DNA from: JAGIBJ01 sp032119795
GTDB taxonomy: Bacteria; Actinomycetota; Thermoleophilia; Solirubrobacterales; Solirubrobacteraceae
Direction: 5' to 3'
DNA length: 64,000 bases
NCBI GenBank assembly: GCA_032119795.1
Contig: JAUMFO010000011.1
Location: 1 to 64,000, forward strand
Of this stretch, positions 25,301-33,511 are shown one piece after another. Made by a program: the position numbers and the translations under genes. The notes beneath the pieces were generated by a model. That model was not told the DNA's origin. It was given only the letters and a program-made list of their open reading frames with translations, and searched no databases. Position 1 is the first letter of the stretch; each line of letters begins with the position of its first letter.

Positions 25301-26048
25301 AATCGACTTGCTCGAGCGAGATCAGCCGCTTCTTGGGCGGTGTCTTGAGGCACGCGCCCAGCGGCGAAACACCGAGTGGTGGGCGGAGAGCATCCAGCGG
25401 GTCAAAGCTGGCACTGGCAACGTGCAGGAGGTCCTCCTGCTCGTCGGTGCGTTCATTCTTATGGCCGAGACGCCCGTGCTTAGCGAGTGTTTGGACGATG
25501 TCGCCGACCTCGTCGCTCGACTATCGGAGGAGGATGCGGAGTTCGTCGGCTTGGTCTACGAACTCACGGCGGCGTCAGGACTTTCAGGGCTGACTCGGAA
25601 GGTGCGCGCTGCAGACATTTCGACTCGTACACCGCTCGACTCCGCGCTTCTTCTCCGACCGTGGATTGACTCCACCGAATGGTCGAAAGTTGTCTCACGA
25701 GATCTCGATCGGTCCGTCGAAGAGATGAGCCACGCCGAACTCCGCGAGGTCCTGCGCGAACTGATTCGGCGCGATGCGAAGACAGTTGACGACTGGAAGC
25801 GAGTGCTAGAGGTAGCCAAGCCGCTTCGAGATCAGAGCCTGATGTTCGTGGCTCGCCCAACAAGAGAGGGTGGGAGCGGGATGGATATTCCTCTTGAACT
25901 CGCAGAGACCGTCCTCGAGCACTCGTCGGCGTATCCGATGCCTATCGTCGGGCTCGCCCGCACCGCGTTGCGCCGGGCCACCGTTTCGCGTGCGCCTGCT
26001 GTTGCTGAAATCGCGTCCCAGCAAGACTGGTTCACGAGCGAGGACTGA
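22329..26048 (+). CDS. NACHT-type STAND NTPase with N-terminal Mrr-like nuclease domain (probable anti-phage defence)
   Basis: 1239 residues. The N-terminal domain (about 15-165) looks like a PD-(D/E)xK restriction-type nuclease: FQELVQALL, D51 in GMPDGGRDG and Q73/K75 in CVFQVKFS. The NACHT ATPase follows: Walker A GAPGQGKS (287-294), Walker B VFLALDGLDEV (392-402), a TTRP sensor (434-437), a NPMQLAILLSL segment (503-513) and the REYFAA motif (631-636). The C-terminal about 600 residues are probably a helical sensor array without recognisable repeats. This is the bNACHT/Avs-like design, in which sensing triggers oligomerisation and DNA cleavage. Base composition is clearly lower in GC than its neighbours, suggesting transfer. 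The start is uncertain: GTG 22320, ATG 22329, ATG 22347 or GTG 22371. No partner gene is adjacent. Confidence 0.88.
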   Translation: MNWRVRMLSASVRRVQHDFEQLGPERFQELVQALLLPAFPNLACLPTGMPDGGRDGLATVRGGVEGDGLCVFQVKFSRQGKKLDNAEGWVEGHLEDEGEKIEKLIGRGITDYVLITNAPATSHLDAGSFDKVARALSKRFPSIRTQCLWRADLDRRLEERWNLKWSYPELMTGQDLIRALVEGRLSEQAEQRARAVQMFVDRQFRDDRNVRFKQAELQGDLLSMFVDVRVASKSQSEEKSALDRRIAALDPDQEHRDRGESPTCGAADLLLADGGPMAVGRLLVVEGAPGQGKSTLTQYVCQVHRERLLTRGRPRSRSASRRHAPLRLPIRVDLRQLAQWLVGKDVLQRPTAESPSSERTLDGFLAALIAAGAGGVGFDIADLHAVFATSPVFLALDGLDEVVDITDRAELVNEIDAGVSRLQTISEDLQVVVTTRPASFTSVNMLAEPFEYVTLTNLQPDLIDDYAKKWSSSRRLKADEWRELEAVLDAKLHEPHFAELARNPMQLAILLSLMHRKGAALPDQRTALYRSYMENFLDRETEKSESVRKHRDLVLRIHGYVAWTLHSAAESSPGAGKISKEKLEALVEDFLEQRTFQKDLFSDLFEGMFDRVGALVCQKDDLFEFEVQPLREYFAALHLYQTVPYTPPGSSKRGSLPDRLDAMIRKPFWFNVARFYAGCYNVGEIASLIDRLEALAAESVDDRSGLAQSVAGQLLADGTFAQDPRAARRATLLFFSGFGTWHLFDGDARVGLEAAERVALSDESGSVPRPSEELWERVGPGSSQNNEAISSALRAIAPAGSLGAEWVARATRVRAEDLEAWLEFGDEANLIGQVPVDRLLPVIERAGPGKRVGKALVNANLWELADVSAIAERSLLSRVGREQIWFHPTESVHRLNALHIVAWSDLYIRLLPLTGMQSLAVEPSESPLRDPISVAFDALVAFATGMPATGFDAAAWSKFIEVARVEVGELVWIERVALTVAMWGDEPTTSGIDLLERDQPLLGRCLEARAQRRNTEWWAESIQRVKAGTGNVQEVLLLVGAFILMAETPVLSECLDDVADLVARLSEEDAEFVGLVYELTAASGLSGLTRKVRAADISTRTPLDSALLLRPWIDSTEWSKVVSRDLDRSVEEMSHAELREVLRELIRRDAKTVDDWKRVLEVAKPLRDQSLMFVARPTREGGSGMDIPLELAETVLEHSSAYPMPIVGLARTALRRATVSRAPAVAEIASQQDWFTSED

Positions 26049-26111
26049 CCGTACTCCGCGGCCCGCTTCCCTCTTCTGGACGCTCGGCGCGCCCTGTCCC
26101 CCGCGCGCCCG

Positions 26112-26117
26112 TAGAAT
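26112..26117 (+). promoter_or_regulatory. -10 box of the EPS operon
   Basis: TAGAAT ends 9 nt before the ATG at 26127. GAGG (26119-26122) lies in between. No clear -35 was seen. Confidence 0.5.
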
Positions 26118-26126
26118 CGAGGTCTG

Positions 26127-28187
26127 ATGCGTCGCCGTCTTCGCTCAGCGCTCGTGCCGGTTCGCCTGCATGCGATCCCCCAGCTGGTGATCGATGGGGT
26201 GCTGGTGTTCGCCGCGTACTACCTGGCGTTCCGCCTGCGCTTCGGGTTCTTCAGCGACCCGCTCCCCGAGCACTACCGCGAACTCTTCTGGAAGTCGGTT
26301 GGGCCGGTCGTCCTGCTCTGCCTTACGAGCTTTGTGCTGTTCCGCGTCTACCTGCGGTCGGCGCGGTTTGCGTCGATCCGCGATCTGATCGCGATCGTGA
26401 ACGGCACGGTCGTCGGCACGATCGCCGCCGCTGGCTACGTCGCGATCGTCAAGCCCGTCAGTTTCCTGCCGCCGCGCACCGAGCAGTTCTGGCTTGAGCG
26501 TCGCGGGTACGTGCCATTTAGCGTGACGGAGAACCAGGAGCGCGTGGCGACCCTCCCGACGAGCGTCGTCGCCTTCTTCCTGCTCCTGATGCTCGTCTTC
26601 GTCGCTGGCTCGCGCCTCGTGGCCCGCGCCTTCCATGAGCGCGGCTCCTTCGGCAAGCACCGCCGCGGCGCCCGCTCGGTGCTGATCATCGGCGCCGGCG
26701 ACGGCGGCCGCCTCGTGCTGCGCGAGATCAACCGCAACCCCGATCTCAACCTGCGCCCCGTCGGCTTCGTCGACGACGACCCCACCAAGGACGGCCTGCG
26801 CATCGACGGCGTCCGCGTGCTCGGTAACACCTCAGAGCTCGCCCGAATTCTCGACGACGTCGAGCCTGACGAGGTCACGATCGCGATCCCCTCGGCGCCG
26901 GGCACCGTCCGCGCGCAGGTCGTCCGCGACTGCCGCGCGCGGGGGGTGCAGGTCCGCACGTTGCCGACCGTCTTCGAGCTGCTGCAGGGCGGCGACCGCT
27001 ACGTGCGGCAGGTACGTGAGGTGCAGGTGGAAGACATCCTCGGCCGCGCGCCCGTGAAGATGGAACTCGACACGGTCGGCGGCTACCTGCGCGACCAGGT
27101 GGTGCTCGTCACCGGCGCAGGCGGCTCGATCGGCTCCGAACTCTCGCGCCAGATCGCGCGGGTGAATCCCCGCAAGCTGATCCTGCTCGACCACGCCGAA
27201 GACAACCTCTTCGAGATCCACCGCGAGCTCACCGGCGACCGCCACGTCAGCCCCGACGTCGCCATCGCCGTCCTCGCCGACTGCCGCGAAGAGGACCGCA
27301 TGCGCGAGGTCTTCGCCGAGCACATGCCCACCACGATCTTTCACGCGGCCGCCTACAAGCATGTCGGCCTGATGGAGATGAACCCCGTCGAGGCGGTGCG
27401 CAACAACTCCCTCGCGACGCGCCTGGTGGCGCGCCTGGCAGGCGAGTTCGCCACCGAGACGTTCGTCCTGATCTCCACCGACAAGGCCGTCGACCCGGCG
27501 ACCGTGATGGGAGCCAGCAAGGCCCTCGCCGAGTGGGCCGTCGAAGCTGAGCAGCAGCGCTTCCCGACCACGCGCTACGCCGCCGTGCGCTTCGGCAACG
27601 TGCTCGGCTCGTCCGGCTCGGTCGTCCCGATCTTCCGCCGCCAGATCGCCCACGGCGGGCCGGTCACCGTCACCGATCCGGAGATGACGCGCTACTTCAT
27701 GACGATCCCGGAGGCCGTGCAGCTCGTGATCCGCTCCGGCACGCTTGGCCGCGGCGGAGAGCTGTTCGTGCTCGAGATGGGTGATCCGGTGAAGATCATG
27801 GATCTCGCGCGCACGATGATCGAGCTCAGCGGCCTGGAGCCAGACAAGGACGTCGCGATCGAGGTGATCGGTGCCCGCCCGGGCGAGAAGACGCACGAGG
27901 CCCTCTTTGGCGGCCACGAGCACTGCGTGCCGACGGAGGCGCCGCGAATCATGCGCGCCGACCGGCCGGTGATCGGCACCAAGGTCGTCGACGAGGCCTT
28001 CGACCGGATCAACCTCCTGGTGCTCGAAGGCGACGCCGCCGGGCTCGCGACGGAGGTCGCTGCGCTGATCAACGCGGCAAGAGGCGACGGAGCGGAGCAC
28101 TCCGCCACGGGTGGCGCCGCCGCGCCAGCCGCAGACGCCGCGCTGCTCGGGACCGGGGCAGTTGCTCCCGTCCCGACAGATTCCTAG
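26127..28187 (+). CDS. Nucleotide-sugar 4,6-dehydratase, WbpM/PglF/CapD type
   Basis: 686 residues. Probably converts a UDP-N-acetyl-hexosamine to its 4-keto-6-deoxy form for surface polysaccharide. The N-terminus has four membrane helices (about 15-165). A first Rossmann-like domain reads VLIIGAGDGGRLVLREIN and the catalytic SDR domain VLVTGAGGSIGSELSRQI. ISTDKAVDPATVMGASKALAEW carries the family's Met-Gly-x-x-Lys in place of Tyr-x-x-x-Lys. The end is Ala/Thr-rich. It is the first gene of the EPS operon, 78 nt after the NACHT gene. Confidence 0.92.
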   Translation: MRRRLRSALVPVRLHAIPQLVIDGVLVFAAYYLAFRLRFGFFSDPLPEHYRELFWKSVGPVVLLCLTSFVLFRVYLRSARFASIRDLIAIVNGTVVGTIAAAGYVAIVKPVSFLPPRTEQFWLERRGYVPFSVTENQERVATLPTSVVAFFLLLMLVFVAGSRLVARAFHERGSFGKHRRGARSVLIIGAGDGGRLVLREINRNPDLNLRPVGFVDDDPTKDGLRIDGVRVLGNTSELARILDDVEPDEVTIAIPSAPGTVRAQVVRDCRARGVQVRTLPTVFELLQGGDRYVRQVREVQVEDILGRAPVKMELDTVGGYLRDQVVLVTGAGGSIGSELSRQIARVNPRKLILLDHAEDNLFEIHRELTGDRHVSPDVAIAVLADCREEDRMREVFAEHMPTTIFHAAAYKHVGLMEMNPVEAVRNNSLATRLVARLAGEFATETFVLISTDKAVDPATVMGASKALAEWAVEAEQQRFPTTRYAAVRFGNVLGSSGSVVPIFRRQIAHGGPVTVTDPEMTRYFMTIPEAVQLVIRSGTLGRGGELFVLEMGDPVKIMDLARTMIELSGLEPDKDVAIEVIGARPGEKTHEALFGGHEHCVPTEAPRIMRADRPVIGTKVVDEAFDRINLLVLEGDAAGLATEVAALINAARGDGAEHSATGGAAAPAADAALLGTGAVAPVPTDS

Positions 28188-28235
28188 CGGCCCGCGCCAC
28201 CCGGCGCGGCGGGGCCGCCCCGCTGCCGCGCACCG

Positions 28236-28241
28236 TAGGAT
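28236..28241 (+). promoter_or_regulatory. -10-like box before the LytR_C gene
   Basis: TAGGAT ends 8 nt before the ATG at 28250. It suggests an internal promoter with almost no leader. Confidence 0.4.
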
Positions 28242-28249
28242 GAGCCGCC

Positions 28250-29386
28250 ATGGTCATTGCCGACTTGGTCGACACCCTTTCCCGCATCGGCGCCATCGGC
28301 GGCATCCTCTCGATTATCGGGGTCGGAATGCTGATCCTCTTGGTCGCTTCGCAGTCCCGGCAGATCCGGTCGATGCGCGAGTGGATCGAGGAGGAGCCCC
28401 AGCGCCAGCAGGAGACGGCGCAGCGCGTCATCGCCGAGGTGCAGCGCCGGATCGCCGCCGCCCGCGATCGCCGCGCCGCCGCAACCGCCGGGCCCGAGAC
28501 GCCGGTGCCGTCGCGCCCGCTGCCGGCCGCGCCAGGCACGCTCGGTGCCACGCCTGAGGCCCAGAAGGTCGCCGCGAGCAAAGAGGTTGTGCCCCCGGCC
28601 GACGGCTCGGTCCCGCCGCCCGTCGTCGCTGGCGCACCGGCCTTTGCGCCGCTCACGCCCGCGGGTGGAGCGGAGTCGGCCGAGGGGGCCGTGCTGGCGC
28701 CTGGCGAGCCGACCGAGGAGCCGGCCGTCGTCTCGGAGTTCCTGAACCAGGAGACGCAGGCCGCCGACGCCCTTCCAGAGCTCGAGCCCCTCGGCGCCCC
28801 TGCGGCGGCCGCTGCCCCGGCCGACATGCGTTTCGGCGACGAGCACTTCGACCTCGAAGACGACGAGCCGCGCGGCGGGAGCCGCGTGCTGTTTGGCGTC
28901 GGCCTCGCCGCGCTGCTCGCCGGCATCGTCCTGGCGTTCTTCTTGCTGTTCAACGGTGGCGACGACGAGAAGACCACCGCCTCGCCGCCCGCGGCGACCA
29001 GCGAGACCGAGAACTCTGGCGGCGACGCCAAAGCCTCGACTCCCGCGGCGACCGTTGAGCCGAGCAGCGTCAGCGTGCGGGTGCTCAACGGCACCCAGAT
29101 CTCCGGCCTGGCGCAGCGCGTCACCGACACGCTCAAGGCCAAGGGCTACGGCACCGACAGCCCAGGGACGCTCTCGTCGGATCAGACGATCCAGAACACC
29201 GCGGTGTCGTACCGGGAGGGCCAGAAGACGGCGGCCACGCAGGTCGCCAAGGACCTCGGCCTCAGCGCCGACGCGGTGCAGGCGATCAACGCCGACCTCA
29301 GCGTTGCCGCCGGAGAGACCGCCGACGTGGTCGTGCTCACCGGAACCGACCTCGACTCCACCGCAAGCAGCACCACGGGCGAGTGA
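28250..29386 (+). CDS. Membrane protein with C-terminal LytR_C domain
   Basis: 378 residues. Helix 1 (IGGILSIIGVGMLILLVAS, about 14-34) is followed by a charged helical stretch (RQIRSMREWIEEE and onward), a long Pro/Ala-rich cytosolic linker, helix 2 (VLFGVGLAALLAGIVLAFFL), and an outside LytR_C domain (about 270-370) with VSVRVLNGTQISGLAQRVTD and ADVVVLTGTDLD. LytR_C modules usually accompany LCP enzymes that attach polymers to peptidoglycan, but no LCP catalytic domain is present. The stop overlaps the next start (GTGA). Confidence 0.85.
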   Translation: MVIADLVDTLSRIGAIGGILSIIGVGMLILLVASQSRQIRSMREWIEEEPQRQQETAQRVIAEVQRRIAAARDRRAAATAGPETPVPSRPLPAAPGTLGATPEAQKVAASKEVVPPADGSVPPPVVAGAPAFAPLTPAGGAESAEGAVLAPGEPTEEPAVVSEFLNQETQAADALPELEPLGAPAAAAAPADMRFGDEHFDLEDDEPRGGSRVLFGVGLAALLAGIVLAFFLLFNGGDDEKTTASPPAATSETENSGGDAKASTPAATVEPSSVSVRVLNGTQISGLAQRVTDTLKAKGYGTDSPGTLSSDQTIQNTAVSYREGQKTAATQVAKDLGLSADAVQAINADLSVAAGETADVVVLTGTDLDSTASSTTGE

Positions 29387-30003
29387 GCCAGCCGCCTGCC
29401 GTCCGGCGGCCGGTGGTGGTGTTCGCCCGCCACGGAGAGACCGACGACAACGCCGCTGGACGCTTCCAAGGCGTGCGCAACCCGCCGCTCAACGCGCGTG
29501 GCCGTGAGCAGGCGGCCGCACTGGCCGAGCAGCTCGCTGCCGGCGCTGATCTCGCCGGAGCCGGAGCGGTGCGCCTCGGCCACGAGGGCGTCACGGGCAC
29601 CATTCCTGCGGTGCAGACGATCTGGGCGAGTCCCTACGCGCGAGCCCGCGAGACGGCCGAGATCATCGCCGCGCGGCTCCAACTGCCAGTGGTCTTCGAC
29701 GAACGCCTGAAAGAGAGCAACGTCGGCGAGTGGGCTGGGATGACCTACGCCGAGGTCCAAGCGGCCGATCCCGCGGGCTTCGCAGGATGGGTCGAAGGCG
29801 ATCCTGCGCACCATTTCCCTGGGGGTGAGACCCTGGCTGAGGTGTCTGCCCGCGTTCAAGAGGTCGTGGCGGCCGCGCGCACCCTCGATCCGACGGTGCT
29901 GTGCGTCTGTCATGGCGGCGTCATTCGCAGCGCGCTGCGTGCTGCGGGACTCCCCCTGCACGAGCCCGGCGTGGCGCGCAACGGCGAGGCGGTCGCACTG
30001 TGA
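29383..30003 (+). CDS. Histidine phosphatase (phosphoglycerate mutase-like)
   Basis: 206 residues, cytosolic. The catalytic motif FARHGETDDN (His about 17) begins the histidine phosphatase fold, with WASPYARARETAEII, E in KESNVGEWAGM and the second His in VLCVCHGGVIRS. A 15-25 residue stretch after the first helix (LAAGADLAGAGAVRLGHEG) is an insertion. GTG starts within the previous stop (GTGA), and the next gene starts in this stop, so it is translationally coupled. The substrate is unknown; a sugar phosphate is possible given the locus. Confidence 0.88.
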   Translation: MSQPPAVRRPVVVFARHGETDDNAAGRFQGVRNPPLNARGREQAAALAEQLAAGADLAGAGAVRLGHEGVTGTIPAVQTIWASPYARARETAEIIAARLQLPVVFDERLKESNVGEWAGMTYAEVQAADPAGFAGWVEGDPAHHFPGGETLAEVSARVQEVVAAARTLDPTVLCVCHGGVIRSALRAAGLPLHEPGVARNGEAVAL

Positions 30004-31883
30004 GCCGGCGCTCTGAGCGCCGCGAGCGCCCGCAGCGCGACGAAGACGGCCGCCGCCGTCCGACGCGCGACGCGCTCGCTGATCTGCCGGGTGCTGGCGT
30101 CGCAGCGGCCGCGTTCTTGATCGTGATCGTCGCCACGGCCGGCTCGTTCGCCTTGGCCCAGCGCCTCAAGCGCGCGCCGACGATCACGTACCACGAGCAG
30201 GCGATCCGCCTGTTCTCGCCCAAGGTCGAGGGCCCGGCCCAGCGGGCGCGCTTCTCCTTCAAAACTCGGATCGACGACGACACCGCCACGCTGCTCGTCA
30301 CCACCACCAGCGGCGAGCCGATTCGCACGATCGCGACCGATATCCCCGTGAAGTACGGCCGCCAGATCAAGTCGGCATGGAACGGCGCAGACGATCGCGG
30401 CCGCTCCGCGCCGGACGGCTTCTACCGGATCCACGTCGTGTTCGAGCGGGCCGGCCGCGCCGTGCAGCTCCCGTTCACGATCGAGAAAGACACGACGCCG
30501 CCGCAGCCCAAGCTCCTCTCGATCGGGCCGGAGAAGACGGGCGACCGTCCCCGGCCCGAGCTCCTCCCGCGCGCCGACGGCAAGCCCGCCGTCGTGCGCT
30601 ACCGCGCCGCGGGCCGCTCGCGCCTGATCACGGTCTTCCGCACCGATCTCGCCCGCCCGCGCGCCGTCTTGGAGGTGCCGATCACCGACGACACCGGCAA
30701 GTGGGAATGGGACGGCACGATCAAGGGCCGCGCCGTGGCCTCCGGCACCTACCTGGTCTCCGTCAGCGCCAAGGATCTCGTCGGCAACACCGGCTACTCC
30801 ACGGGCAGCGCCGAGCCGATCGCGCCGTTCGGCGGCACACTCAAGGGGCGCGGCGGGATCACCGTGCGCTACCTGGCGGCGCAGTCGCCGCAGGCGGCCG
30901 TCCCTGCTGGCGAGCGCGCCGAGATCGGCGTGATCTCGGCGGGCAAGCAGTACGCGTGGAGCTTGCGCCGCGTCGGCGAGTCCCGCGCGCGCTCCAAGGG
31001 CAAGAGCCGCCGCCCGCTGCTGGCGCCGAAGCTGCCCAGCGGCCCCAGCGGCCTCCACATCCTGGAGCTGCGAACCAAGGACCGCACGACCCAGGCGACG
31101 GTCCTCACCCAGGGCCGCAAAGCGCAGAAGATCCTCGTCGTGGTGCCACAGACGTCGCTCGTCGGCGCGATGCTCGTCGACGACGACGGCGACGGCGCCC
31201 CGGACACGCTCGACCGCGGCGTGACCGTGCAGACGGCCCGTGTGCCCGTCTCGCCGGATCTGCCGGCCGACCTGACCGACAACATTGCGCCGCTCCTCCT
31301 CGCGCTCGATCGCAAGGAGCGCCGCTACGACCTCACGACCGACCTCGCGCTCGCCCGCAATCAGGGGCAGGCGCTCAAGGGCCATGACGGCGTCGTCCTT
31401 GCCGGCACCGCGAAGTACGTCGACCGCCAGCTCCAGCAGCAGCTCGTCACCTGGGTGCGCCGCGGCGGGCGCCTGTGGATCTCCGAGCCCGATTCGCTGC
31501 GCCGCTCTGTGGTCGTCGGGCCAACGGCCGCCCGTCGCCCGACGCAGGCCACCCGCCTGGACCCGTTCGGGTTCGAGCTCGGGCCGCTGCAAGAGGTCTC
31601 CGCCGTCGTGCAGTCGTCGAGCAACTCCGGGCTGCTCAAGGGCACCGACGGGCGCTTCGACGGGCCGCTCATGGTCGAGCCGGTCTTGCGCGTCCCCACG
31701 GATGCCGAGCGCCTGGCTGAGGCGACGACCCCTGGCGGCGGCCAGACCGTGCTGACGGCCGTGCGCTTCGGACGCGGCGCGGTGATCCGCAGCGGCATCA
31801 GCGGCCTGGGCGCGAGCTCCCTGCGTGACCCCGACGCGCGCGAGTTCGTGCGGCAGGTGTGGAGCTTCCTGCGAGACGGATGA
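30000..31883 (+). CDS. Single-pass exported protein with FlgD/Ig-like domain
   Basis: 627 residues. A basic Arg-rich cytosolic N-terminus precedes one membrane helix (AAAAFLIVIVATAGSFALA, about 36-55). An outside region follows with FlgD-type segments: SAWNGADDRGRSAPDGFYRI and TGKWEWDGTIKGRAVASGTY. A C-terminal half (about 370-627) has the look of a glutamine-amidotransferase-like or gasdermin-free sensor fold: ILVVVPQTSLVGAMLVDDDG, WVRRGGRLWISEPDSLR and FVRQVWSFLRD. I do not recognise the enzyme, if any. It sits between the phosphatase and the polymerase with GTGA and ATGA overlaps, so it probably belongs to polymer assembly or export. Confidence 0.75.
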   Translation: MSRRSERRERPQRDEDGRRRPTRDALADLPGAGVAAAAFLIVIVATAGSFALAQRLKRAPTITYHEQAIRLFSPKVEGPAQRARFSFKTRIDDDTATLLVTTTSGEPIRTIATDIPVKYGRQIKSAWNGADDRGRSAPDGFYRIHVVFERAGRAVQLPFTIEKDTTPPQPKLLSIGPEKTGDRPRPELLPRADGKPAVVRYRAAGRSRLITVFRTDLARPRAVLEVPITDDTGKWEWDGTIKGRAVASGTYLVSVSAKDLVGNTGYSTGSAEPIAPFGGTLKGRGGITVRYLAAQSPQAAVPAGERAEIGVISAGKQYAWSLRRVGESRARSKGKSRRPLLAPKLPSGPSGLHILELRTKDRTTQATVLTQGRKAQKILVVVPQTSLVGAMLVDDDGDGAPDTLDRGVTVQTARVPVSPDLPADLTDNIAPLLLALDRKERRYDLTTDLALARNQGQALKGHDGVVLAGTAKYVDRQLQQQLVTWVRRGGRLWISEPDSLRRSVVVGPTAARRPTQATRLDPFGFELGPLQEVSAVVQSSSNSGLLKGTDGRFDGPLMVEPVLRVPTDAERLAEATTPGGGQTVLTAVRFGRGAVIRSGISGLGASSLRDPDAREFVRQVWSFLRDG

Positions 31884-33511
31884 TCCCCATGGCCTTCGAC
31901 TCCCTTCCTGCCAACCTGGCCGGCGCGCTCGTGCAAGGCGCCGTCATCGCGGAGCCGATCCGCGACCTCACCGCGATCCTGATCGCCGTCCTGGTCGCGA
32001 TCGCGCTGATTGCCCGGGCGCCCGCCGCTCGGTGGACGTCGGCGATCACGGCGATGGCGCTCGCGCCGCTGCTGCTCGCCGGCGCCGTTCTCGAGGACGA
32101 CCGCGTGACGCGCCTCCTGGACCACCCGCTCCTGCTGCTCGTCGGCGGCGTGGCTGGGCTCGTGCTGCTCGCCGGGGCGTCGGCCGTGTTCGTGCGCTGG
32201 CCGCGCCTACTGCCGCCACTGATTGCCGTCGCGATCCCGCTGCGGTTGCCGATCGTGCTCGGTGGCGAGAGCGTGAACCTGCTGCTGCCGCTCTATGGCC
32301 TGATCGCCTCGGGCGCCATCGCGTTTGCGATCCGTGCCCGCCAGCGCGGCAAGCGCCTGGCGCAGTCCTGGGATCTGCGCAGCGGCCCAGCGACCGCTGA
32401 CGTGCTCAAAGACGCATGGACGTCGCGCTCGCTCAGCGGCGCCGCCGCGGCCGTCCCGGTCCTGCTCGCCGTCTCCGTCCTCCTCTACGCGCTGCGGATT
32501 CCGTTCTCCGAGGACGCCGACCGCGGCGTGCAGAACCTCTGCTTCTTCCTCGTGCCGTTCTCCGTGCTGTTCCTGGTGCTGCGGCAGGTCCAGTTCGACC
32601 GCCCCCAGCTCATCCGCGTCGGCGTGGCGCTTGTGGCACTCGCCCTGGTCGCCGTCGCGCTCGGCGACTACGAGTACGTCACCGGTGAGGTCCTCTGGAA
32701 GCAGAACGTGATCGACGCGACGAGCCTCAACGCCACCGTCCGCGTGAACTCGCTCTTCTTCGACCCCAACATCTACGGCCGTTTCCTGATGGTCGTCCTG
32801 CTCGGCCTGCTCAGCGCGCTGGCGTGGGGTGCGCGTGGCGTGCGCGTCGCCGTCTATGCGGTGCTCTTCGCCGTGATCTGGGTCGGGCTGCTCTTCACCT
32901 ACTCGCAGTCGTCGATGCTCGGTCTGCTGATCGGCGCGCTCGTGCTGCTCGGGCTGCGGTTCGGCCCTGGCCGAGCGGTGGCGGCCGGCGCCGCGCTAGC
33001 GATCATCGGCCTCGTGATGGTGCTCGCCTTCAGCGACCAGCTGCGGATCGACACCAGCGGCGAGAAGGGCTGCGACGTGGCGACCGCCGGCCGCTGCGAA
33101 CTGATCCAGGGCGGCGTTCGGCTGTTTGAGTCCAAGCCGATCTACGGCTGGGGCTCGGGCAGCTACCGCGTCGCGTATCGCAAGCAAGAGGGCACGAGCG
33201 GCGTCAACGCCGTCGCGGCGTCGCACACCATTCCGATCACGGTGGCGGCCGAGCAGGGCGCGATCGGGCTGATCGCCTACCTCGCGCTGCTGGTCGCGTC
33301 GGTCGTCGCGCTGGTGCGGCGCTCTCGCGAATCGATGGCCCGCGCTGCGATCGCGGCCGCGTTCATCGCCGTGATCATCCACAGCTGGCTCTACGCCGCT
33401 TTCCTCGAAGACCCGCTCACCTGGGCACTGCTCGCCGTCGGGCTCAATCTCGGCGCCGACGACGAGGCGGGCGACGAAGGCGGCGACGACGAGCCCGCGC
33501 CGGTGGCGTGA
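31880..33511 (+). CDS. O-antigen ligase/polymerase-like membrane protein (Wzy-type)
   Basis: 543 residues with about twelve hydrophobic helices. The large outer loop with VNSLFFDPNIYGRFLMVVLL and the later YGWGSGSYRVAYRKQE, then VAASHTIPITVAAEQGAIGL, fit the Wzy_C/O-antigen ligase superfamily, where a late-loop His and Arg matter. It probably polymerises or ligates the exopolysaccharide. ATG at 31880 overlaps the previous stop (ATGA), and its own stop overlaps the next start (GTGA). Confidence 0.85.
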   Translation: MIPMAFDSLPANLAGALVQGAVIAEPIRDLTAILIAVLVAIALIARAPAARWTSAITAMALAPLLLAGAVLEDDRVTRLLDHPLLLLVGGVAGLVLLAGASAVFVRWPRLLPPLIAVAIPLRLPIVLGGESVNLLLPLYGLIASGAIAFAIRARQRGKRLAQSWDLRSGPATADVLKDAWTSRSLSGAAAAVPVLLAVSVLLYALRIPFSEDADRGVQNLCFFLVPFSVLFLVLRQVQFDRPQLIRVGVALVALALVAVALGDYEYVTGEVLWKQNVIDATSLNATVRVNSLFFDPNIYGRFLMVVLLGLLSALAWGARGVRVAVYAVLFAVIWVGLLFTYSQSSMLGLLIGALVLLGLRFGPGRAVAAGAALAIIGLVMVLAFSDQLRIDTSGEKGCDVATAGRCELIQGGVRLFESKPIYGWGSGSYRVAYRKQEGTSGVNAVAASHTIPITVAAEQGAIGLIAYLALLVASVVALVRRSRESMARAAIAAAFIAVIIHSWLYAAFLEDPLTWALLAVGLNLGADDEAGDEGGDDEPAPVA

